From Cucumis sativus (lineage: Eukaryota > Streptophyta > Magnoliopsida > Cucurbitales > Cucurbitaceae): a DNA stretch of 64,000 nt. Both the position numbers and the translations under genes were made by a program. The stretch covers positions 19,858,272-19,922,271 of the forward strand of contig NC_026659.2 of NCBI RefSeq assembly GCF_000004075.3, written 5' to 3'. The notes below the pieces were generated by a model that saw only the letters and a program-made list of their open reading frames with translations, made no database searches and was not told the DNA's origin. Below are positions 24,431-34,525 of the stretch, in pieces; position 1 is the stretch's first letter; each line of letters opens with the position of its first letter.

Positions 24431-24817
24431 AATATAAAAATTTACTTGATGGATAAATAGTGTCAAGTATACTATCTTACTTGATGGGTAAATAGTGTCA
24501 AGTATATTATCTTATTTGACATGTAAATAGTGTCAAGTATATAATCTTACTTGACGTACAAAAACCGTCAATTATAGGACTTTATTTGACACGTAAAATG
24601 CGTCATTTATATGACCTTACTTGACACGTAATAAGCGTCCAATGCGATAGATTACTTGACGTTAATACAATGTCAAGTAAATGTATACTTAACATTTTTT
24701 TAGTGTCAAGTAATGCGACTATACTTGACAGTCGATTACTTGACGCTTTTAAAAACGTCAAGTATACGTTTACTTGACAATGTATTCACGTCAAGTAAAC
24801 CAATTTTTGTAGTAGTG
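24430..24817. repeat. Right subterminal inverted-repeat array of CACTA-2
   Basis: Repeats of TACTTGAC and GTCAAGTA facing both ways, matching the left array at 14934-15420. They end in the terminal repeat TTTTTGTAGTAGTG. Confidence 0.8.
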
Positions 24818-24956
24818 TTTTTAAGTTTCCGAATCCAAAACAATGCAATTTAAATTTTTTGAAGAGAATTATTAGTGACGTAAACGAATAAATATAAGTG
24901 ATATAAGAATTTTTAGGGATATAAGCATTTAAGAATACCTCCATCTCCATTTTTTA

Positions 24957-25016
24957 TGAAGTTAATCTTGCCACAACAACTGCAGCAGCCTCTTGATCAA
25001 ACCTTTGCACCAATTC
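24957..25016 (-). pseudogene. Captured exon fragment resembling COPII coat protein SEC23, inside CACTA-1
   Basis: On the minus strand, TGATTTCAG (acceptor) is followed by 20 codons reading ELVQRFDQEAAAVVVARLTS and then a stop. The FDQEAAAV.MARL motif is characteristic of the helical region of SEC23, the GTPase-activating part of the COPII vesicle coat. Only this piece is present, with its splice acceptor kept, so it is a gene fragment carried by CACTA-1 and not a working gene. The family assignment is from memory of the motif. Confidence 0.55.
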
Positions 25017-26240
25017 CTGAAATCAATGCCTCAAATATTTAGCTTTTCCCCAACATCGAGATAGAGAAAGAGAACCAACCAGAGAATTCATCTGTTTGTA
25101 TTGGCTTCTCATTATTCATGGAGACAAAAGGAGACAAATACAGAGAGTTCAAGTGTGTGTGTATGTGTGCATAAAGCACTAGATAGGGTTGAGGTTTAGG
25201 GCACATCAAACCAATATATATACAACCACTCTTGAATATTTTTCATGAATAGAAATGATGGTGTTCATTTGTATGTGCAAAATGTCAATTGCAAAATGTC
25301 AACCATGAAATATATAATCCTGTTCTCACAAGTAATTCCCACAAACTAATTTTTCCTAGTTACTTGAGTTGAGGTTTCTTCAGACATATACACGATGGAA
25401 GAAGTGAGATGAGATCGAAGCTTAGCATGACAAGCAGATAAGCAAGAAGTGAGATGAGATCGAAGCTTCAAGTATAAGAATGCAAAGCACTCTCTCACCC
25501 CTGTTTCTTGCAATAAAACTCTCAAAATTAAATATAGTAACAAACATTAGCTATTCTTTGGTTAACTCTTCTCCGATGAAATTTAGTTTATTATCCCATT
25601 GTAAATACTAGCTCTGAGAATCTGTACATACTCTACTCTTAAGTTAAAACCTATTACATTGAAAAATGTGAGATCGACCAAAGAAGAAGTTTCCTCCTCC
25701 CTAGGCTTACTGCACTGTTGTCCATGGTAAGAAAGGTACTTCAAAAAGAAAATGTCCAAGGTATGCAAATTTCATCAATGAAAAGTTCACAATGTTTAAA
25801 GTAGAGCAAAATGACCATTTGTAGTCCTTAAAGTTGGGTCGTTCCTAGTCCTTACAACAAAAATACTACGACAATACATGTATGACAATTTGTAGTCCTT
25901 AAAGTTGAACAATTTGACATATCCTTAAGGGACCAAAGAAACGTAGTTAGAAAAACTTAATAAGAATGAGAATAAATACAAGTAAGGAGGGTGGTATTGT
26001 CCCAAATTCCCACAACTCTTCTCAAACCTTCAAAATTCTATGGAAACTCATCAATAAACAATAGAGCTTTAGGTAAACTTTTGAAATTGGAAACTTACCA
26101 TGGCTCTATTCGGTGCAAGTCCACATACTTTACTTTTTTTTACCTTTGAGTTAAACAAACAATAGAGCTTTAGGTAGACTTTTGAAATTGGAAACTCATC
26201 AACCTAGCCATATAATTAAAGATCAAATTTGCTTTAACAA

Positions 26241-26412
26241 AACGTACGTTGAAGTCCTTTCAACCCGATTAAAAAAAAAAAAAACAGATAAGTCTAACAC
26301 TTTAACAAATTTCTAGTGCATATTATGCATCTCAATTGATCACAACAAAATAAGATTGAACATAAATACCCATAAGTAATACCTTTTCAATATTGCATTT
26401 TCATAAAACTTA
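26241..26412. repeat. Dispersed direct repeat in CACTA-1, copy 1
   Basis: About 170 bp, from AACGTACGTTGAAGTC to GCATTTTCATAAAA, repeated with a few changes at 27671-27834. It points to an internal duplication within the element. Confidence 0.8.
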
Positions 26413-26935
26413 CAAGGGTGAGTATATAAATTATACCACCAATACTTATCTAGAAAGTCTAGTAGAGCAGATAGCTAAATAAGATTTGAATTTGTAGCTA
26501 AATTTAAAACACGAAAACTATAGTCTCTGCAATACAATAGCAATAGCAAAATTATCAACATAGTGCAGCAAGTATCTCTGATATAATTTAATTAAGCATG
26601 TATTGCTAATACAGTAATACTAAATATGGAAAATATCTAGAATCCCATAGCATACAACACCAAATTTTATATGTTGTAAACAAAAGGACATGGTGTCTTC
26701 ATGAGAATAAACTAGAGTAACAGTGCCTCATGTAAAATTATATCAAAACCTCACATACCAGACAAATATATCCTTGATAAAAATAGAAATTAGAAACTAA
26801 AAAATGTTGTTTAAATCCAAGTTATAAATGAAAACTAATGAAATCCACAGCTAATAACAATATAAAAATGCTTAACTAGATACAAATAAGTTCTTTCTGT
26901 TGTCTAACTCTAAAACAACAAATACTCATCATTAC

Positions 26936-26997
26936 CTCTGAATATCCCTGCAGCTGGTACAACATTCAAAAATGTTTCAATAGCTCCCAACACATAA
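26936..26997 (-). pseudogene. Captured exon resembling a cation-chloride cotransporter (CCC), inside CACTA-1
   Basis: A 62-bp stretch bounded by an acceptor (TGGTTCAG) and a donor (GTAATG) reads YVLGAIETFLNVVPAAGIFR on the minus strand. Plant CCC1-type Na-K-Cl cotransporters have a YVLGA.ETFL...P.AGIFR segment early in their transport domain. The whole exon with both splice sites seems kept, while flanking exons of such a gene are not seen. I read it as a host exon carried by the transposon, in the same orientation as the SEC23-like piece. Confidence 0.6.
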
Positions 26998-27670
26998 CTG
27001 AACCACCAAATTGAGGAGAAGACAGAAGTTAAGATACACAGAAGTAGTGCACATTTTGACTTAAAAAAATAAAACACAACAAAAACGCTGCTGGACAATG
27101 AAAGAATGATAAGACAAAAACTTGGTGGTTAGAATTTATATGCTCGCCTTTGTAAAAACTTGTTAATTCAACCATTTCTTCTTGAAGGTGAAGACAATAC
27201 TAAAGAAATGATTATGAACCTAACCTAAATTAAATGCCCCAAACTAAAAACGATATGGTTATAATGGGGGCTAATTCTAAATCTTTTCAAATCCCTTCCC
27301 TTCACTCTTCTTTACTAATACAAAGAGTTTATAATATTTTAATCTACTGTTGATCATTAAACCAAGATATATATATACACACCTTATATAGGACATTATG
27401 TAATGGGACAATGAAGAATAAGTTCAATAAACTTTAATGTACTTCAATCTACCATAAACTTGAGTTCACTCAAAACCTTTAAGAAAATGGACAAATAGAA
27501 ATATAATCAAGCAAACATAATCATTTTGTTAGGTACATGCAAGATAAACTATTCCACACCAACATATATAATCAGTATACAAATGAAATCTTTGAGTTTC
27601 ACAAGCTAAACTCAATTTAAACTTTGAACTAACAAGTCCAAACAATTTTCATTGTAATTCAATAGTTAAA

Positions 27671-27834
27671 AACGTACCTTGGAGTCTTTCCAACCCTATC
27701 AAAAAAACATATAAGTCTAGCACTTTAACAAATTTCTAGTGCATATTATACATCTCAATTGATCACAACAAAATAAGATTGAACATAAATACTCATAAGT
27801 AATACCTTTTCAATGTTGCATTTTCATAAAAATT
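27671..27834. repeat. Dispersed direct repeat in CACTA-1, copy 2
   Basis: Starts AACGTACCTTGGAGTC and ends GCATTTTCATAAAA; near-identical to 26241-26412 apart from a shorter A-run and scattered substitutions. Confidence 0.8.
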
Positions 27835-28115
27835 CAACAAGCATTGTCACTCTCTCGAGGATTCTTCAAGCCCTAAGTATGAAAAAATGTTCAATGATTA
27901 AATCATACTCCATTTACATGACAATTTGACAAAGTTGAGTTGATAACTCTCATAAAGCCCTTAATTCCCCCTCCCCCAATTTCCAACACTATTGTTGGAA
28001 AGGAACAACAAGATATTTCAAAGTAAGGAAAGAACTACTATGGAGATTTTGGATGATATTAATTCAAGCAAACGTTGATGTACTACTAATATACCATACT
28101 AACTAGACTAAAACA

Positions 28116-28368
28116 CTTTCAACGAGACTAAAATTATACAAAATATACTTTAAACCACAATAGTTGAATATGTATTTTGGTAGGGAGGTAGACACTACTT
28201 ACTTGAACAAATAACGACAATGTCCTTGAAGTAAGAGAACTTTCAACGAGACTAGAATTATACAAAATATACTTTAAACCACAATAGTTGAATATGTATT
28301 TTGGTAGGGAGGTAGACACTACTTACTTGAACAAATAACGACAATATCCTTGAAGTAAGAGAACTTTC
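28116..28368. repeat. Tandem duplication, two 124-bp units, in CACTA-1
   Basis: The unit beginning CTTTCAACGAGACTA is repeated head to tail from 28240 with only two or three differences, so the duplication is more recent than most of its surroundings. Confidence 0.9.
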
Positions 28369-28959
28369 TGCTAATCCTCAATTCAATCAATTATTCAAAA
28401 TGTCATAAGGTAGTCATAGGAAGAAAATATGTTTAAAAACGTTGATAAAAAGTAGAGGTAAAAAAAGTGTATAGGCTTAAATTTCAAAAACTTAAAGCCA
28501 AAAATCAAATAGATAACATACAGAAATTCTCTTAGAAAGTGTATAGGCTTAAATTTCAACATACACATTCATACATTTCCCATGTGTATAACATACATCG
28601 CGGTTTATGTTTCAAGCAGAGGGTGTATTTCGACATTTTCAAATTTACTCCTCTTGGAAAGATCTAGCATGGTAAGTGGCAAATAAAATTCTACCATACA
28701 AAATAAATCTTAATTCACCATCATTTTTTTGTCTTTCCTTTCAATATAGAACATGTAGTAATTTTTGTTGCTACTATCCTTATTGTAAGAAAAGGAGAGA
28801 GAACATACCTATAATTATCAATAATCACTTCCCTCTATCCTTCAATCAAAGCAACTCAATAGCAACCATAAACAAAATATCAATAGAAAAATCAAAAGTA
28901 ATAAAATTCAATTGGAAAATGCATAGACAAACAAAAAGACCCTACACACCATAAAAGTT

Positions 28960-29745
28960 TAAAATCTCACATTTCATTTTTCATTCTCTTTTTCTCAAAG
29001 CTTCAGCCCATAGCCATGACATCTCCCTTGGCCTTGATTTCCTAATTCGAGCGAACAAAAATCAATCAAAAATCAACCAAATGCTTCATTGAGGCATTTC
29101 ATCAAACACATTGTAAGCTACCAAAATGTTTCATCACATAGCCAATCAAAAAGAAAAAATGTAGATTCAAATTAGAAAAATGATTGTAAACAACAATATT
29201 GAATAGGATGGTAGACAAAACAAACACATATCTCATATAAAAGCAAAACCATGAGGGATGTTTTTCATAAAAAGAACCATCAATATATCACATTGTGGGT
29301 AAAATGAAAGCATTTGAAGTTAATATATTGTATAAATACAAACAATAGAAATAATGGTTGAGATTCACCAGTGAGTTCAGCGGTGCAAGGGGTGTTGAGT
29401 GGTTGCGTCGGCTGAAAGAGAGAAAGAGAGGGATTTCGCGCGTTGTTGACCAAAAGTCTAGTCTTTTCTGACGTGCGTGAGAGAGGGAGAGAGATGGTTA
29501 GCGGAAGGGAGGAAAAATCGAAGAGGGGCGACGTGTGGATCTTCCACAAAGAAGAAGAAGAGAAGAAGAAGAGAAGAAGAAGAGGAGGAGGAGGAGGTAA
29601 AGAAAGAGTTTTGGAAATGTTTTATTTTAATAAATAAATTATTTAATGTTTTTAGAAGTAGGAAAAAATCTGATTTTAATAAATCTTTTATTTAAAATAA
29701 ATTTTATTTTAATAAATTAAATAAAATATTTTTTTGTAACTTTTA
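28960..29745. other. Right interior of CACTA-1, GC-richer leader-like block
   Basis: From about 29360 to 29600 the DNA becomes GC- and purine-rich (GAGAGAGGGAGAGAG at about 29479, AAGAAGAAGAG at about 29548). This may be the element's transcribed end on the minus strand. No protein was recognised. Confidence 0.35.
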
Positions 29746-29899
29746 TGACACCAAATAACTGTCGCGGAAAGTAAAATCTGAAAAATTCCGTCTTTTCCCG
29801 CCAAAAACGCAGTTTTTTAGCTTTTGTGACAGTTTTTTCTCTTCTCCTTTCAATTTGGGACGTATACAACTGTCATAGTAGATCACTTTTGTACTAGTG
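29745..29899. repeat. Right subterminal region and terminal repeat of CACTA-1
   Basis: Contains AACTGTCGC, GACAGTT and AACTGTCAT motifs matching the left subterminal region, and ends CTTTTGTACTAGTG, the inverse of the left terminus. Confidence 0.8.
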
Positions 29900-29902
29900 G
29901 GG

Positions 29903-30115
29903 GAAGGGTTAGGTTATAGAGGGTTAGAGTTATGATAAACTTAGTGTTATGATAAACTTAGGATTATGATAAGATGTGTTTGGGGAAAAGGTTATGGAGA
30001 AAGTGTTATGATAAGATGTGTTTGAGGGAAGGGTTATGTGGGTAGCGTTATGATAATGTTATAATAAGATATGTTTGAGGGAAGGGTTATATGGGTAGTG
30101 TTATGAAGTTTTTTA
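29903..30115. repeat. Short tandem repeats in the level-1 Harbinger-like element
   Basis: Several copies of a GTTATGATAAGATGTGTTTG unit, usually followed by AGGGAAGGGTTAT, in direct orientation. They resemble repeated copies of the element's own terminal sequence, so the terminus may have been amplified here. Confidence 0.75.
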
Positions 30116-30119
30116 TTTT

Positions 30120-30722
30120 TTATTTTTTTAAATTCATATTATAGATCCAATACACAAATTTTTATACTTAATTTCCTCAATCGTCTTAGTTTTCGTAAAA
30201 TAATTTGCCTAAATTTCTTTAAGTACGACGCTCATTTTCAACATTTGTTTTAGTAATCCTTACTTGTGAATAAATTTGTTTTTTTTAAAAAAATTCACAT
30301 TCTAAATCTAATACACAAATTTCGTGTATTTAATTTACCAAATTGTTGTAGTTTTCGTAAAATAATTTGCTTTAATTTCTTTAAATACAATGTTCATTTT
30401 TCAACCTTTGTAGAATTTGTTTTTTTTTAAAAAATCATATTCTAAATCCATTTACACAAATTTCGTATATTTAATTTACCAAATTATCATCCTAGTTTTC
30501 GTAAACAAAATTCCTTCATTCCTTTAAATATGACGATCATTTTCAATCTTTTTTATGTAGTCGTTAGGTGCGAATATTTTTATTTTTTAATTCATATTCT
30601 AAATTTAATAACACAAATTTTGTATATTTAATGTACCAAATTATCCTAGTTTTTGTAAAATAACCTGTCTTAATTTATTTAACTACGATGTTTATTTTCA
30701 ACATTTTGTAAGTATACGTTAC
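30120..30722. repeat. Four degenerate tandem units of about 140-155 bp in the Harbinger-like element
   Basis: Units starting near 30120, 30278, 30419 and 30572 share the order TTCATATTCTAAAT, ACACAAATTT, TTTAATTTACCAAAT, CTAGTTTTCGTAAA and TTCATTTTCAAC. Divergence between units is high, so the amplification is old. Beyond it, 30723-31732 is AT-rich with a short repeat of AAACATGTAAAGAAGTGTAA near 30737 and 30810. Confidence 0.75.
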
Positions 30723-31735
30723 GTACTTACAAAACATGTAAAGAAGTGTAAATTACGTACTTGGTAATTTTAATAAATTGGTTTTTATGAATGCGACACG
30801 CAACCCATAAACATGTAAAGAAGTGTAAATAACCATTGAAATTACCAAGTCCTGAAAACAGAAAAAAACAATCATGGCTTTTACCAACTCTAGTTTTGTT
30901 TTCTGGTGAGAAATTACAATGAATCTAGTTTTAGGCTTCTCTTCAATTTATTTTAGGCTACTTTTAAAATATCAACTTTAATTTAACGGTGATTTATATA
31001 CCTTCAAAATATTTATTTTAGTCTTTCGACAATAATTATTGGGTAAAAAAAGGATGAACCTACCATCTCTATAACAAAAGATTGTTATGTTAATTTAACA
31101 AAACTTAATTTAATAACCAAAATAACATTATGAAAGTGGCAAAATATAGACAAACCACCTCTAGATTTGTTGAAATTACGGCCCCACTAATTTTTAATTT
31201 AATCAAATAGTCCTTATAGTTTGCTAATTGTTGTAATCAATTTATTGTAATTTGTTAAAATTGTACCTTTTTTTTTTTTTTTATTGAATTGACATTCCTT
31301 AGATATTTAAGCTAATTAACAAAATACAATAAGGTTGAGATTGATATCAAAATCTTAATTTCACAAATATATTGATATGAATTCTGACATAGAGTTGATG
31401 GAAGGTAATTAAATTAAAATTTTAATTGTGTAATTTACAATAAATTATTTAATGAAGAGTACAGAAAAGAATTAAAATTTTAATAATGTAATTGTACCAA
31501 ATTTATAACTTAAAAATGAGTGTTTTTAAAATAAAAAGACTATAATTAACACAACTGATAAGTATATAGAAACTATAAATGAGAAAAAAAATAGTATTTA
31601 AACTTAAATGAATTAATTATAAATGAGGGAGAGTTGAGAAAGGGTTGTGAAGAGTTGAATAAGGGTTAAGGGTTGAGGGGAGAGGTTAGGGGTAAAACTA
31701 AGGTTATGGTAACTCTTCCCCCAAACACACCCTAA

Positions 31736-33480
31736 GGGTTTGAGTCCCATATCAATTGAGATTCTAAGATTACTCCACTTATTAAGGCTGTAGTGAGATC
31801 ATCTACTAAATTCCTCTAAGACCTCACACACTCCAAGGAGATGATTTCTTCTTCAACAACTATTTCATGGCTCCATGTCTTAGTCGAAAATGTCATTTTT
31901 TACATTGTACACTTGTTCTTGACAATACCTATAACAACATGTGAATCGCAATGCATAGATATTGATATAGATGTCCTTCATAGTGGAATGTCTCCTAGTA
32001 GACTTCTTAGTGACTCTGCTTCTTGTTCAGCTAGTTGAAGTGTTATAAACCATGACTCCATGGTGATCATGATATACATGTTTGATTAGCTATTTTCATA
32101 AAATGACTTCTTTCTTAGTATAAATATGTATCCACTAGTTGAGCTCATTTCACCATTATCTATTACCTACCTTGCATCAAATATCCTTCTAACACTTCAT
32201 AATTTTTTTTTTTGAAATGCCAACAAAAGTTCATTGCATCTACCTTAGCAAATAACGAAGTGTTGTCCAATGAACTTTATCAAGATTATGAATATATCTA
32301 TTCAATCTACCCACAACATATGCAATATCAAGTCTAGTATAATTCATTAAAAACATAACAATACTAATTATATTTGTATATCCAGATTGCGAGATACTTT
32401 CGCACTATTAATCTTAAGACTCGTGTTTGGATCATAGACTGTGTTCTTACAAGAGTAAAATCAAAGCTTTGAATCTCTTTAACAATTTTGAAATATCGTG
32501 TGATTGATAAAAAGAGAAATCATTTTTAGTTTTTCTTATTTTAAGACCACGTATCGCATTAATCTCACCTAAATCTTTCATTTCAAAATTGTGAGGATGT
32601 AAATATGTCGGTGTTATTAATTATATCTATGTTTATACAAAAATCAACATATCATCGACATACAAACATATTGATATGAAAACCCAAGATTTGAAAATTA
32701 GGAATCCAATCGGTAAATCCCTAATATCAAATTAAATTCTAAAATCTTCAAATCAATTTGACAACAACCCAACGGAATGAGTTAGAATTGGTTTACCCTT
32801 TGATCGAAGACCAATATATAGATAAGGAGAACTAGTTCTTCACTCCAAATTCAAATACTCATAAGCAAGGTGATCAAACTTATCCAAATGTTCTTGACAT
32901 GCAATCTTGAGCCAATAATAGCAAAAATATAGTGACGAGACTTTGTATCTACTGGAGAATTTCTATTGCTAGAAAGCCCTAAACTTCAATTATAAAAAAC
33001 TTTCTTGAAACAACCTAAATGCAAGGCTTAAATAGCCTTCCAATAAAAATCCTAATAAATTGTGAAAAGACTAAATTAGCCATACTAAATATGATTAAAA
33101 ATGATAAAACTGGAAAATATTAAAATTACATCATAATTACTAAATATAATTTAATTGATAATTTTTTATTTGTTCGGTTCATATCATCGTCTCATTCTTT
33201 TGATTGATCGAATTCAAATCAAACCTTGTAATGCAGTTTTGAAGTCATGAGTTGCCAAAGAGTAATTGGTTCCCTCATGTAGCGTCAACTAACTCAAATA
33301 TTGCATCTCTATATTCACTCAACAATTTTATCACTTAATGACATAAAACTATATGCAACACTATTATTTGTATATCCAATAGAAACACAATCAAAAGTTG
33401 TAGATCCAATCATAGGTTTTTTGACTTATGAATATGCTACCTTGGCTAATGTCACACCTTCACTCGGAACACATCCCTCC
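31736..33480 (-). pseudogene. Decayed Copia pol remnant (level 0, host of the whole nest)
   Basis: Read on the minus strand with many stops, the pieces come in Copia order. At about 33420-33330 is a capsid/integrase-end motif DCVSIGYTNNSVAYSFMSLS. Near 32650 is a worn YVDD region. At 32390-32230 is NYTRLDIAYVVGRLNRYIHN, the end of reverse transcriptase. At about 31950-31880 is MHCDSHVVIGIVKN with preceding EAESLRSLLGDIPL (RNase H). At 31760-31740 is MGLKP, the polyprotein tail. The Harbinger-like element begins right after this tail, so the matching 3' end is probably left of 13653. Confidence 0.75.
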
Positions 33481-33489
33481 TTCGCGTTC

Positions 33490-34446
33490 CAAGACATGGA
33501 AGCAACTTGAGCAACTTCAATGCCTCCAACGAAGTGTCAGAACATTCGAACTTAATCTTAGCTTCTTACTTGAAGCTTACTGAAGGAGAATGTCGAAACG
33601 CCTAATTCTTAAGACTTAAAAACTTGTCATATGACATAAGAATGCAACACTTACGAATTAGAGAAAACTTAACAAATTTATTCATTCCTTAACAAACTTA
33701 GTATAATTACAAGGTTATGATTTAAAAACTTAAAACTTTTGAACTTAAACTCCAATGCCTTATCCAACTTTTAATTCCTCACATAACGCAATGGCTCCCA
33801 TTTTCTCCCAACCTACTCGATTTCACTTACCCGAGGAAAGAAAAACTTAAGAAGTAAGCCTATTGCTTAGTGATTGACATTTTAAGAAAAACTTTGAGTC
33901 ATACAAGTACATGCATAAATTTATTATGCAAAATCAATTTCATAACACTTCATCATGCGTTAAAAACATTAAACACCACATTAGCCTCTACTTATTCATT
34001 TTGTCAAGAGATTAAACCATCCCCACTTACAGACTATTGTAACAACACATTTCATCAATGTCATTAGAGATTTACATGTTTATTTAAGAAAAATTTCATA
34101 TATTCATAATTTTTTAATTTAAATTACAAGGATAAAAAAAATATACTTTACATATTCCTCTTTATATACATAGAATATAAAATAAATACATAGTATATTT
34201 TTTCTAAACTTAGAGTGTATTTGGGTTTCGACTTTCTAAATGTTTAAATAAGTGTTTATACGAGCAAAATAACTAAGAGAATGAAAATATAATTTGAGTT
34301 TTAAAATACACATAAATATTACACATGTTTTTCAAACATAACAAAATAAGTAAAAATATTTACAAATGTAGCGAAGTTTCATTGTCTATCAAACGATAAA
34401 ACATCTATCATTGTCTATCGCTAATGTCATTTTGTTAAATAATTTG
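33490..34446. other. AT-rich stretch, nothing recognised
   Basis: Possibly more of the decayed Copia element at its left side. No gene, RNA or structured repeat was seen. Confidence 0.4.
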
Positions 34447-34525
34447 TTAGGGGCTGTTTGGGCCCCGGGTAATTACTGCGGGCTTGGGTTATAATAACCC
34501 AAACCCACGTTTGGGGCCCGTATAA

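Larger units (their letters stand above)
14911..24817. mobile_element. Second CACTA-type transposon (CACTA-2), level 3 of the nest
   Basis: The left end CACTACTACAAAATCTACTT and the inverse of the right end (CACTACTACAAAAATTGGTT) are CACTA-type terminal inverted repeats, different in sequence from CACTA-1. The target duplication is TTT (14908-14910 and 24818-24820). Subterminal blocks at 14934-15420 and 24430-24817 repeat TACTTGAC and GTCAAGTA many times, often as inverted pairs 20-30 bp apart. About 4.6 kb is its own DNA; the rest is the nested Copia. No transposase gene is visible. A SWIB-like exon lies at 21934-22033. Confidence 0.85.
13670..29899. mobile_element. CACTA-type DNA transposon (CACTA-1), level 2 of the nest
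   Basis: The left end CACTAGTAGAAAAGTGGTCT and the inverse of the right end (CACTAGTACAAAAGTGATCT) form a terminal inverted repeat of at least 32 bp with a few mismatches, opening with the family's CACTA. The 3-bp target duplication is GGC (13667-13669) and GGG (29900-29902). Subterminal DNA (13690-14170 and 29745-29890) is packed with ACTGTC/GACAGT motifs, some as hairpins such as CGACAGT-TATTT-ACTGTCG at 13694-13712, as expected for transposase-binding repeats. Without the nested CACTA-2 it is about 6.3 kb. No TNP2-like transposase was recognised, so it is probably non-autonomous. It carries exon-like host fragments. Confidence 0.85.
13653..31735. mobile_element. PIF/Harbinger (Tourist-like) element, level 1 of the nest, carrying three later insertions
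   Basis: The left end GGGTGTGTTTGGG (13656-13668) is the inverse of CCCAAACACACCC (31720-31732). TAA follows the right end at 31733-31735 and precedes the left end at 13653-13655; a 3-bp TAA target duplication is typical of PIF/Harbinger. Once the inserted CACTA element is removed, the left terminal repeat continues as GGGGGAAGGGTTAGG and still matches the right end (GGGGGAAGAGTTACC). Its own DNA is only about 1.85 kb, nearly all at 29903-31732, with no transposase, so it is a non-autonomous derivative. Confidence 0.8.

Noticed and set aside
14934..24817. Regularly spaced short repeats that could suggest a CRISPR-like array
   Set aside because: The units alternate in orientation, lack unique spacers of fixed length and sit at transposon ends in plant DNA, so they are CACTA subterminal repeats.
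28134..28319. 61-codon frame in CACTA-1 with an internal peptide repeat
   Set aside because: The repeat comes from the 124-bp tandem duplication; there is no evidence of coding.
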